A stretch of DNA of 6,638 bases from Legionella genomosp. 1 (GCA_945867185.1 CAMBHM010000081.1:1-6638), one strand, 5' to 3'. Shown: positions 1 through 5,980, numbered from the stretch's first letter. Made by a program: numbers and translations. Notes: generated from the sequence alone by a model not told the origin.

Positions 1-390
1 ATCATTAAATAAAGAGGGGTATACACGCAGGGCATCGGCCAATGTCGTGCCCGATTCCACATTTTTTTTAATGGCGTCGATCAATGTTTTCATGCGTTGA
101 TTTGTTTGACCTTTGGCTACAATATCAAACGACTGAATGATAGGGATCCCCGCTTCTATCATGGTGGCCATCTGTCGGCTGAACACAGAAATATCGCTTG
201 GCTTGATTTTTTTATTATGTTTATCAAAAAAGGAGCGTCGTTTTTTGGTTATTCTTTTGGGGGTGATGCCCTGTTTTCTGAGTTCTACTTTGGCAAGGGT
301 AAGGCTTTGGGCTTCGATAACACCTTGTGCTTTCTGGCCATTGTTATTCAGGCCATCCCATTGATAAGAAATAAGCGGTTTTGTCGGCAT
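1..390 (-). CDS. pilC: Type IV pilus inner-membrane platform protein PilC, N-terminal 130 residues (gene continues beyond the window)
   Basis: PilC is the polytopic inner-membrane platform that couples the cytoplasmic extension ATPase PilB to insertion of pilin subunits into the growing pilus. The visible 130 residues are the cytoplasmic N-terminal part: a short N-terminal segment with the family-typical WDG (residues 11-13), an EAQSLTLAKVELRKQGI stretch (26-42), a lysine/arginine-rich linker (46-62), and the start of the first T2SS-F domain with FSRQMATMIEAGIPI at 70-84 and SGTTLADAL at 113-121. The family is usually about 400 residues, so roughly two thirds, including all membrane helices, lie off the left edge. 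The ATG at 390 is only 4 bases after the pilB stop. No Shine-Dalgarno sits directly before it; a GAGGAGG lies about 20 bases upstream inside the end of pilB, so translation is probably coupled to pilB. The pairing with pilB and the motif make the assignment secure; a type II secretion GspF is the less likely alternative. Confidence 0.95.
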   Translation of the reverse strand, partial: MPTKPLISYQWDGLNNNGQKAQGVIEAQSLTLAKVELRKQGITPKRITKKRRSFFDKHNKKIKPSDISVFSRQMATMIEAGIPIIQSFDIVAKGQTNQRMKTLIDAIKKNVESGTTLADALRVYPSLFND

Positions 391-394
391 GGTG

Positions 395-2116
395 TTAGTC
401 AACGGTTACCCGATTAACCTCCTCAAGTGTGGTGATGCCTTCTTTTATTTTTTCAAGGCCTGCTTGATAGACGGTTAGCATCCCATCTGTTTGCGCTTGC
501 TTGAGTAGATCAAGAGAGTTGCCCCCAGACATGATCATTTGGCCTAACGATTTGGTCATCGGCATGACTTCAAATAAGCCGATGCGCCCTCGATAGCCAT
601 TTGAGCATTGTGGACACCCTACGGCTTTGTAGGGTTTAAGCGCTGTAGCATCTTGTTGACCGAAGCCAAGCTCCATCAAACTGGAAGTGGTTACATCATC
701 CCGAGGTTGTTTACAATGTTCACATAATCGCCTCACCAGTCGTTGTGCAATGATAAGGCTGACAGAGCTTGCAATATTAAAGGAGGGGACGCCCATGTTA
801 AGAAGACGAGTCAGTGTTTCTGAAGCACTATTGGTATGTAAGGTCGATAAGACCAAGTGGCCTGTTTGAGCAGCCTTGATGGCAATTTCAGCCGTTTCTA
901 TATCACGTATTTCACCGACCATGATGATGTCTGGATCTTGTCGTAGAAAGGCACGTAGGGCGCTTGAAAACGTTAATCCTGCTTTGGGGTTGATGGCTAC
1001 TTGATTGATACCTGGGACTTTAATTTCGACCGGATCTTCGGCTGTGGATATGTTCTTTTCTATGGTGTTTAGGATATTCAAAGCGGTATAGAGTGTCACG
1101 GTTTTCCCACTTCCGGTGGGGCCGGTCACTAAAATCATACCTTGTGGGCGAACAATGGTGTTGAGGAAATGCGTTTTTTGGAGGGGGCTAAAGCCCAAGG
1201 CTTCAATACCAAGTTTAGTCGTGCCGGGATCAAGAATTCGCATAACAATTTTTTCACCACCGATAGTGGGGCAGCTGCTGACACGAAAATCAATCGCACG
1301 AGTGCGCGACAGCTTTAGTTTAAAACGGCCATCCTGTGGGACACGACGTTCTGAAATATCCAAGTTGGACATGATCTTGATGCGGGCAGCGATTCGGTTG
1401 GACAAAGCAATGGGCGGGGAAGCCGCCTCGCTTAATAATCCGTCCAGACGATAACGAATGCGGTATTCGTGTTCATAAGGTTCAAAGTGAACATCAGAGA
1501 TCCCTTTTTTTATGGCATCCAGCAAGATTTTGTTGACGAACTTGACAATGGGGGCATCTTCTTTGGCTAGTCTGGAAGCATCGGTGTCTTGATCGTCCTC
1601 TTCTGCGCTGATTTCTAAATCATCGATGGTTTGCGATTCATCAAAGTAATTGGAGAAGCCTTCGTTTTCTTTCTCATTGGCTAGTTTCTCGATGAGGGTG
1701 GTCAATTTATCTGTTTCAACGACTACGGGTGCGGTGGATAGACCGGTGTGAAATTGGATCTCTTTAAAAGCCGCTTGTTTGCTTGGATCATCAGTTGCCA
1801 AATAAAGACGCGTTCCTCTAGTGAACAGTGGAACCAGTTGATGGCGACGCATGAGTTTTTCTGTGATCAGCGTGGTGGGTAGTGTTTCGATATCAATGCT
1901 GTCAAGGTCTAGTAAAGGGGCTGCGAATTGTTTTGTAAGGATCTCTGCAATGATAGTTGCGCTGATGAGATGGTTTGTGACCAAATACTGAGCCAAACTG
2001 ATTTTGTTGGTCGCTGCATTTCTTTGATAGCCTAAGAGGTTATCTTTGGTTAATAATTTTTCCTTTACAAGGAACTGGGCGATGCCTTGTAGAGGATCTT
2101 CAGTAACTGGGGTCAT
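395..2116 (-). CDS. pilB: Type IV pilus extension ATPase PilB
   Basis: PilB is the hexameric cytoplasmic ATPase that powers pilus extension. From the ATG at 2116 the protein has 573 residues, the usual family length (about 565-580). Residues 1-150 form the GspE/PilB N-terminal domain. The ATPase core follows, with the Asp box (DVHFEPYE, 208-215), Walker A GPTGSGKT (332-339), AEDPVE (359-364), Walker B with catalytic glutamate (DIIMVGEIRD, 396-405) and the His box TGHLVLSTLHTN (418-429). The zinc tetracysteine is complete: C465xxC468 and C501xxC504. No key residue is missing. The frame stays open to a GTG at 2179, adding 21 residues (starting VRLLFFLSIV). I prefer 2116 because it matches the usual PilB N-terminus and the extension is hydrophobic and has no Shine-Dalgarno, although the GGAT before 2116 is weak too. 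The gene follows fabD after 97 bases and nearly abuts pilC, which supports pilus assembly over type II secretion. Confidence 0.96.
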   Translation of the reverse strand: MTPVTEDPLQGIAQFLVKEKLLTKDNLLGYQRNAATNKISLAQYLVTNHLISATIIAEILTKQFAAPLLDLDSIDIETLPTTLITEKLMRRHQLVPLFTRGTRLYLATDDPSKQAAFKEIQFHTGLSTAPVVVETDKLTTLIEKLANEKENEGFSNYFDESQTIDDLEISAEEDDQDTDASRLAKEDAPIVKFVNKILLDAIKKGISDVHFEPYEHEYRIRYRLDGLLSEAASPPIALSNRIAARIKIMSNLDISERRVPQDGRFKLKLSRTRAIDFRVSSCPTIGGEKIVMRILDPGTTKLGIEALGFSPLQKTHFLNTIVRPQGMILVTGPTGSGKTVTLYTALNILNTIEKNISTAEDPVEIKVPGINQVAINPKAGLTFSSALRAFLRQDPDIIMVGEIRDIETAEIAIKAAQTGHLVLSTLHTNSASETLTRLLNMGVPSFNIASSVSLIIAQRLVRRLCEHCKQPRDDVTTSSLMELGFGQQDATALKPYKAVGCPQCSNGYRGRIGLFEVMPMTKSLGQMIMSGGNSLDLLKQAQTDGMLTVYQAGLEKIKEGITTLEEVNRVTVD

Positions 2117-2213
2117 GCGATCCAATAAAAAAGTGGTGAATGATACAGGTACTATAGACAAAAAAAACAGTAGGCGCACCTGAAATTTAAGGATAGAGAC
2201 CGTTGACGAGGCA

Positions 2214-3053
2214 CTAGGTCCGTTTCGCTGTATCTTTTCTGATTCGATTGAGTAGGGATGTCAACACTGTGCCAGGACCTACTTCAAGAAAATCAGTAGC
2301 GCCATTTGCTAGACAATTTTGGATACTTTGATGCCAAAATACCGGACGGACTAATTGTTGGCTGAGTAGACTTGGGATCAGTTCCGCCGTTCCCTCATAG
2401 GGCTTTGCAGTGGCATTGAAAATAATCGGGTACTTGGGTTGACGAAATGTAAATTGGTGGATGAACGTATCAAACTCCTCTGCGCTGGCCTGCATCAAGG
2501 GTGAATGGAAAGCGCCACTCACATTTAATTTGATGTAATGGGCCATTGAGAAAAAGGAGGCAGACGACTCAATCGCGGACTCTGATCCTGAAAGGACGAC
2601 TTGAGATCTTGAATTATAGTTTGCAATAAATAGGTTCAATTGATGTTCACTGATGAGCGCTGAAACAGTTTCAGCATCCATTCCAACGATGGCTACCATT
2701 GCCCCACCTTTGACATTATTCATGAGCTCCGCGCGTCGTTTCACGATAGTAAGGCCTGTTGTAAAATCAAATACGTCCGCGGCATAGAGTGCAGCATATT
2801 CGCCTAAACTGTGACCTAAAACGGAGTCAACGACTGTATTGTTTTCTAATTGAAGCCACGTCATTGCGGAAACACAATAAATCAGGGGTTGTGTATATAA
2901 TGTTTTATTCAATTGGTCGCTATGACACATTTCTACGATATCATAGCCTAGGACCGTATTCGCAGAGGATACCAGGTCAGGAAATTGTTCAAACAGATCG
3001 CTACCCATGCCTTGTTGTTGCGATCCTTGACCTGGAAATAATAATACACTCAT
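2214..3053 (-). CDS. fabD: Malonyl-CoA:ACP transacylase, FabD family, with features of trans-acting polyketide acyltransferases
   Basis: The enzyme moves malonyl from CoA to the phosphopantetheine of an acyl carrier protein, which primes fatty acid or polyketide elongation; it is cytosolic. Of its 279 residues, FPGQGSQ (6-12) forms the oxyanion region, GHSLGEY (80-86) holds the nucleophile Ser82, Arg107 in KRRAELM binds the malonyl carboxylate, His183 in SGAFHSPLM is the catalytic base, and EVGPGTVL near the C-terminus closes the active site. All catalytic positions are present. It is about 30 residues shorter than E. coli FabD. SGAFHS, IANYNS and the NATAKPYE segment recall the discrete trans-AT acyltransferases of polyketide clusters (PksC type) more than the VPSHC form of enterobacterial FabD; this comparison is from memory. 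No fabH, fabG or acpP lies beside it. The ATG has a good AAGGA Shine-Dalgarno 7 bases upstream and lies 29 bases after the ABC-F stop. Housekeeping FabD remains possible. Confidence 0.9.
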   Translation of the reverse strand: MSVLLFPGQGSQQQGMGSDLFEQFPDLVSSANTVLGYDIVEMCHSDQLNKTLYTQPLIYCVSAMTWLQLENNTVVDSVLGHSLGEYAALYAADVFDFTTGLTIVKRRAELMNNVKGGAMVAIVGMDAETVSALISEHQLNLFIANYNSRSQVVLSGSESAIESSASFFSMAHYIKLNVSGAFHSPLMQASAEEFDTFIHQFTFRQPKYPIIFNATAKPYEGTAELIPSLLSQQLVRPVFWHQSIQNCLANGATDFLEVGPGTVLTSLLNRIRKDTAKRT

Positions 3054-3060
3054 TCGTTTT

Positions 3061-3065
3061 TCCTT
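3061..3065 (-). promoter_or_regulatory. Ribosome binding site of the fabD-like gene
   Basis: AAGGA on the minus strand, 7 bases before the ATG at 3053. It lies in the 29-base gap after the ABC-F gene and fixes the start of the transacylase. Confidence 0.7.
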
Positions 3066-3082
3066 ACTTTATAAAAGGTATG

Positions 3083-4702
3083 TTAATTTGCTTTTTTGGC
3101 AGAAGTATCATTTATGAGTATTGTTGATACAAATTCTTTGTAGGGACCTTGAAAAGCCTGAATACCTTTTTGTTTTGAAAAATAAAGAATATGATTCGCA
3201 AATTTTTCAATAAAATATCGGTTGTGGCTGACAACAATAAGCGTCCCGGTGTAATTGCACAAGGCCGCAGATAAGGCATCAATGGTTTCAATATCCATGT
3301 GGTTTGTTGGCTCATCAAAAATCAACACATTAGGGGATTCTAAAATGAGTTTTGCTAGTAATAATCGCGCAGCCTCCCCCCCACTTAAGGACAAAATGTC
3401 TTTGTCCACATCGTCTTTTTTGAGGAGCACCTGTCCAAGCACTTGTCTTATTTGTTGTTCAGTACTTCCGGGCGCCTGTTCAATTAACCAGTTGAGGACA
3501 CTGATAGAGTGATTCAACAAATCATGATGATCTTGTGAAAAATAGCTGATCTGAATGTTACTCCCCCAAGTGATGGTTCCCTCCTCGGGCTCTATCTGTC
3601 CAATAAGGGTTTTGATAAGGGTCGATTTCCCTCGACCATTTTCCCCTAAAATGGCAACCTTATCCCCACGATGGATTTCAAATTGAAGATGATCAAAGAG
3701 GATCTTGTCTTGATATGTTTTTCTGAGCCCTTTGACTTTACAAACGTGTTTGCCGGAGGGTCGTTTTGGAACAAATCGAAAAAATGGGGCAACGCGAGAG
3801 GAATGAAGACTATCTGGGACTTCTACTTTCTCAATCATTTTCATCCGGGATCTCGCCTGAGCGGCCTTCGAAGCAATGGCCCGAAATCTGTCTACATATT
3901 TTTGCATATGGGCGACTTTTTCTTCAGCACTCTTTTTCTCCGCTTCTTTTTGCTCTTGAACCAAGGCTTTTTCCGAGAGAAACAGATCATACTGCCCAGA
4001 GTATTTTCGGATTTCACCGTAATCAATATCTAGTATCGTGTCCGCAAGAGTATTAATAAATGAGATATCGTGTGAAATAAAGATCAACAAGCCATTGAAT
4101 ACTTTTTTTAAGTATTTTTCAAGCCATTGAATAGAGATAATATCTAAATGATTGGTCGGTTCATCTAATAATAGAATCGAAGGGTTCTGGAATAAGGTTC
4201 GGGCCAATAATACACGAAGTTTATAGCCACCCGATAAGGTTTTAAGCGGTTTATCATGGTATTTGCTTTCAATGCCCAAGCCTTCAAGAATGTCGCCAAT
4301 CTCAGCCGGCGCTTGGTAACCATGATGTTGTAAAATAACCTCTTCTAATGCCGCAAAACGAAATCCCTTGGCATCATCCCAAGTCTCAGAGGCTAGGAGT
4401 TGTTCTCTTTCTTGTATAGCCTGCCATAATCTATGTTTGCCTTGTAGTACCACTTCAAGGATGGGGGTATCTTCATAACGAAATTGATCTTGTTGTAACC
4501 ACCCAATGGTAGAATCATTGGGTGTGATAATGTCACCGAAACTTAATTCTTCCTCGCCCGTGATTAATTTAAAAAAAGTAGATTTTCCACAGCCATTGGC
4601 ACCCACTAGTGCATAACGACAACTTGTGTTGAGATTTAGATTCACATCGCAAAAAAGAAGTCGTTGTCCAAAAAGCATTCCGACCTGATTTAGTCCAATC
4701 AC
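3083..4702 (-). CDS. ybiT: ABC-F family ATPase, YbiT-like (ribosome-associated translation factor)
   Basis: ABC-F proteins have two ABC ATPase domains and no membrane part; they bind the ribosomal E site and act in translation or antibiotic protection. This 539-residue protein has domain 1 with Walker A GANGCGKST (34-42), signature LSGGYKLRVLLA (156-167), Walker B LLLDEPTNHLD (177-187) and switch SHD (210-212). A charged helical linker follows (about 240-317, the P-site tRNA interaction motif region, with SKAAQARSRMKMIEK at 278-292). Domain 2 has Walker A GENGRGKST (353-361), signature LSGGEAARLLLA (439-450) and Walker B DEPTNHMD (463-470). Length and the GWLQQDQF and FFRF segments fit the YbiT group (E. 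coli YbiT is about 530 residues). Both catalytic glutamates (181, 464) are present. The start is GTG, supported by AAGG 7 bases upstream; the next in-frame ATG (residue 9) would cut into the first strand. It is the first gene of the leftward run. A self-resistance ABC-F is possible but less likely. Confidence 0.93.
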   Translation of the reverse strand: MIGLNQVGMLFGQRLLFCDVNLNLNTSCRYALVGANGCGKSTFFKLITGEEELSFGDIITPNDSTIGWLQQDQFRYEDTPILEVVLQGKHRLWQAIQEREQLLASETWDDAKGFRFAALEEVILQHHGYQAPAEIGDILEGLGIESKYHDKPLKTLSGGYKLRVLLARTLFQNPSILLLDEPTNHLDIISIQWLEKYLKKVFNGLLIFISHDISFINTLADTILDIDYGEIRKYSGQYDLFLSEKALVQEQKEAEKKSAEEKVAHMQKYVDRFRAIASKAAQARSRMKMIEKVEVPDSLHSSRVAPFFRFVPKRPSGKHVCKVKGLRKTYQDKILFDHLQFEIHRGDKVAILGENGRGKSTLIKTLIGQIEPEEGTITWGSNIQISYFSQDHHDLLNHSISVLNWLIEQAPGSTEQQIRQVLGQVLLKKDDVDKDILSLSGGEAARLLLAKLILESPNVLIFDEPTNHMDIETIDALSAALCNYTGTLIVVSHNRYFIEKFANHILYFSKQKGIQAFQGPYKEFVSTILINDTSAKKAN

Positions 4703-4709
4703 ACTGTTA

Positions 4710-4713
4710 CCTT
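4710..4713 (-). promoter_or_regulatory. Ribosome binding site deciding the GTG start of the ABC-F gene
   Basis: AAGG on the minus strand, 7 bases before the GTG at 4702. No ATG is available nearby in frame upstream, so this site supports the unusual start codon. Confidence 0.6.
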
Positions 4714-4779
4714 ATAGAGAAGTTTAGTGCCGCGTTGAATGAGACATGTAAGCGCTTAGTGGCAGGATGAGGGTATAAA

Positions 4780-4807
4780 ATTTTGAACAAAATATCACTA
4801 TTTTGTT
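4780..4807. repeat. Overlapping AT-rich inverted repeats in the divergent spacer
   Basis: Two perfect inverted repeats share an arm. ATTTTG (4780-4785) and CAAAAT (4788-4793) form a 14-base palindrome with a 2-base centre. AACAAAATA (4786-4794) and TATTTTGTT (4799-4807) form a 9-base-arm repeat around TCAC. They overlap the possible -10 element of the leftward ABC-F promoter and lie about 45 bases upstream of the sigma-54 site. Binding by a dimeric regulator is an inference; AT-rich chance symmetry is a real alternative. Confidence 0.4.
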
Positions 4808-4817
4808 TTTAATGCAA
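4789..4817 (-). promoter_or_regulatory. Possible sigma-70 promoter for the ABC-F/fabD/pilBC run
   Basis: On the minus strand TTGCAT (4812-4817) and TATTTT (4789-4794) are 17 bases apart, each matching 4 of 6 consensus bases. It would give a leader of about 80 bases before the GTG at 4702. The match is moderate in AT-rich DNA, so this is only a candidate. Confidence 0.3.
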
Positions 4818-4853
4818 GCGATATTTTGGTAAGGTGTTGTGTATCAGTGTACC

Positions 4854-4869
4854 TGGCTTTAACTTTGCA
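4854..4869 (+). promoter_or_regulatory. Sigma-54 (RpoN) promoter of the former pilin gene
   Basis: TGGCTT, then 5 bases, then TTGCA matches the -24/-12 consensus TGGCAC-N5-TTGCW in 9 of 11 defined positions. The essential GG (4855-4856) and GC (4867-4868) have the correct 12-base offset. The predicted transcript start is near 4880, about 33 bases before the pilin-leader ATG at 4913. Major pilin genes in Pseudomonas and relatives use RpoN promoters activated by PilR, so sequence and position agree. Its present target would be the pilin remnant and the PAP2 phosphatase gene. Confidence 0.75.
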
Positions 4870-4912
4870 AATCATGCATCATGAATGGTTACTTCGCGGA
4901 GAAGAGGGATCT

Positions 4913-4990
4913 ATGAATTCAAAGGGATTTACACTGATTGAGTGGATGATAGTGGTGGCTATATATGAAAAAGGAAGTAACACAGCTTGA
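4913..4990 (+). pseudogene. pilA: Truncated type IV pilin (pilA-like): prepilin leader and start of the N-terminal helix only
   Basis: The 25-codon frame begins MNSKGFTLIEWMIVVAI, a standard class III prepilin signal: short basic leader, Gly5 before the prepilin peptidase cut, N-methylated Phe6, and Glu10 at the conserved +5 position of the mature pilin. Normal pilins continue IIGILAAIAIP; here the sequence switches to YEKGSNTA and stops, so the membrane helix and the whole globular domain are missing. Trp11 replaces the usual Leu. Upstream are a GAGG ribosome binding site with 5-base spacing (4904-4907) and the RpoN promoter. The frame overlaps the first 26 bases of the PAP2 gene in another frame. 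I found no pilin C-terminus in the 5511-5650 gap. A deletion with the breakpoint near 4963 explains this best. A functional leader peptide that couples translation to the phosphatase gene is the alternative. Confidence 0.8.
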
Positions 4991-5510
4991 GGCTTTTCTG
5001 TTGGCTTTTTTTTTACTGGGATCCCCCTCTTTTATATGGGCTTTCAACGCCAAATCTTTTGGGGATGCCGGACGGTTGGTCATTCCTTTAACGAGTGCAG
5101 GCGTCACACTTTTTACAAAAGATTTCCAAGGTACAACGCAGTGGGCACTGTCGATGGGCCTTGTGCAAGGAGTCACAGAAGGGTTGAAATATGTAACGAA
5201 TGAACGAAGGCCCAACGGTGAGTGTTGTACATCTTTTCCATCGAGTCATGCCTCTGCAGCGTTTACTGGAGCAGCCTTCATCCAATATCGCTATGGCTTG
5301 CTATATAGTGTGCCTTTCTATCTTGGCGCATTGGGGGTGGCTGTTTCCAGGGTTCAGAGTGGGGCACATTATCCCCAAGATGTGTTTGCGGGTGCCTTAT
5401 TGGGTATGGCCGGAACCTATCTATCGACAACCCCTTCTCTCAAAGGGAAAGTATCGATCATGCTTTCAAATCGCACCGCCGGTATTCTCTATCGCTGGAT
5501 CTTTGATTGA
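4965..5510 (+). CDS. PAP2-family phosphatase (membrane-associated, probably periplasmic active site)
   Basis: PAP2 enzymes dephosphorylate lipid phosphates such as undecaprenyl diphosphate, phosphatidic acid, phosphatidylglycerophosphate or lipid A; the substrate here cannot be read from sequence. All three motifs of the 181-residue protein are intact: KX6RP (K75 to R82-P83), PSSH (92-95) with the catalytic His95 region, and SRX5HX3D (S128-R129, H135, D139). Residues 8-26 are a hydrophobic segment ending SFIWA that looks like a signal peptide or first helix. Weaker hydrophobic stretches lie at about 38-50, 110-127 and 140-153. A Cys pair (87-88) sits just before the PSSH motif. The start is well fixed: a TAG lies in frame at 4950-4952 and the next Met is residue 64. 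Its own ribosome site is poor (GGTGG, 4954-4958), and the start lies inside the truncated pilin frame, so expression may depend on that leader and its RpoN promoter. Confidence 0.9.
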   Translation: MKKEVTQLEAFLLAFFLLGSPSFIWAFNAKSFGDAGRLVIPLTSAGVTLFTKDFQGTTQWALSMGLVQGVTEGLKYVTNERRPNGECCTSFPSSHASAAFTGAAFIQYRYGLLYSVPFYLGALGVAVSRVQSGAHYPQDVFAGALLGMAGTYLSTTPSLKGKVSIMLSNRTAGILYRWIFD

Positions 5511-5651
5511 GAGTATTTATGTGGATCGATCATAGGGTACACCGGATGGCAAATACTAAAGAATGTGGATGAAAAATGATGACAAATTTGCTACACCCAT
5601 TTTTTATCTACTTAGAAGTTAACATAAGCTATTGATTTTAATGTATAAAAA
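5511..5651. other. Intergenic gap between the phosphatase gene and the tRNA pair
   Basis: The gap lies between convergent units. I translated the plus-strand frames and saw only short, unrecognisable peptides; no pilin C-terminal part is present. A CATTTTTT run at 5609-5616 follows a weak imperfect stem and could serve as a poor terminator for the phosphatase gene. On the minus strand TTTTT follows the tRNA-Arg CCA end directly. I see no convincing hairpin terminator for either side. Confidence 0.4.
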
Positions 5652-5728
5652 TGGCGCGCCCGGAAGGATTCGAACCTCCGACCCTCTGGTTCGTAGCCAG
5701 ATACTCTATCCAACTGAGCTACGGGCGC
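5652..5728 (-). tRNA. tRNA-Arg (anticodon ACG)
   Basis: The cloverleaf is complete over 77 bases: acceptor GCGCCCG pairs with CGGGCGC, the D arm contains AGCTCAGTTGGATAGAGT, the anticodon stem TCTGG/CCAGA holds loop CTACGAA with anticodon ACG, and the T arm has GGTTCGAATCC. Discriminator G and CCA are encoded. ACG is normally edited to ICG by TadA to read CGU, CGC and CGA. It lies 8 bases after tRNA-Ser and is surely cotranscribed with it. A run of five T follows the CCA end. Confidence 0.97.
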
Positions 5729-5736
5729 GTTTTAAC

Positions 5737-5827
5737 TGGCGGAGAGGGAGGGATTCGAACCCTCGATGGGATTTTGTCCCATACTCCCTTAGCAGGGGAG
5801 CGCCTTCGACCACTCGGCCACCTCTCC
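5737..5827 (-). tRNA. tRNA-Ser (anticodon GCT)
   Basis: This is a class II tRNA of 91 bases. Acceptor GGAGAGG pairs with CCTCTCC, the anticodon stem CTCCC/GGGAG holds loop CTGCTAA with anticodon GCT (reads AGC and AGU), a long variable arm TATGGGACAAAATCCCAT follows, and the T arm has GGGTTCGAATCCC. Discriminator G and CCA are encoded. It is the first gene of a two-tRNA unit. Confidence 0.97.
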
Positions 5828-5842
5828 AGTCAATGGTCACGG

Positions 5843-5870
5843 AGTATATCAGGTATTATCTTCTCGTCAA
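5843..5870 (-). promoter_or_regulatory. Sigma-70 promoter of the tRNA-Ser/tRNA-Arg unit
   Basis: On the minus strand TTGACG (5865-5870) and TATACT (5843-5848) are separated by 16 bases; each matches the consensus in 5 of 6 positions. The predicted start is roughly 10 bases before the tRNA-Ser 5' end at 5827, which leaves only a short leader for RNase P to remove. This is the strongest sigma-70 promoter in the window, as expected for stable RNA. Confidence 0.75.
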
Positions 5871-5970
5871 CCGTCGTAGGTCAGACTTAGGCTGTTTTGC
5901 TTTCCAAATGGGAGAGTTTGCTGATATCTTTAGCGTGTGAAAAAATCAGGGTCGCTTTGGAGCCCTCATC

Positions 5971-5978
5971 AGGAGGAG
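5971..5978 (+). promoter_or_regulatory. Strong ribosome binding site of the thiolase gene
   Basis: AGGAGGAG ends 2 bases before the ATG at 5981; its AGGAGG core has 4-base spacing. It is close to the perfect anti-16S complement and fixes the start. In the region 5871-5970 before it I see no convincing promoter. Confidence 0.75.
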
Positions 5979-5980
5979 TC

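Noticed and set aside
97..417. Plus-strand open frame of 106 codons
   Set aside because: It is antisense to pilC and the end of pilB, with no recognisable domain; the minus-strand reading has clear PilC motifs.
1116..1454. Plus-strand open frame of 112 codons
   Set aside because: It lies opposite the PilB ATPase core and has no family resemblance.
2117..2213. Possible promoter (TATAGT at 2151-2156 on the minus strand) before pilB
   Set aside because: The -10-like sequence is good, but no acceptable -35 exists at 16-18 bases, and T-rich DNA gives such matches by chance.
3671..4056. Two plus-strand open frames opposite the ABC-F linker and domain 2
   Set aside because: They are shadows of the ABC-F gene; the composition follows the complementary charged linker and no motif is seen.
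4919..5285. Two minus-strand open frames (4919-5215 and 5088-5285)
   Set aside because: They are antisense to the PAP2 gene, whose three catalytic motifs are intact on the plus strand.
5583..5590. CAAATTTG palindrome after the phosphatase gene
   Set aside because: It is an 8-base AT-rich palindrome with no T tract or partner; it is too short to be meaningful.
5632..5940. Two overlapping plus-strand open frames (from 5632 and 5651) with peptides such as GRIRTSDPLVRSQ and EGFEPPTLWF
   Set aside because: These are the antisense translations of the tRNA-Arg and tRNA-Ser genes, a well-known false annotation in many genomes. Both tRNAs fold perfectly on the minus strand.
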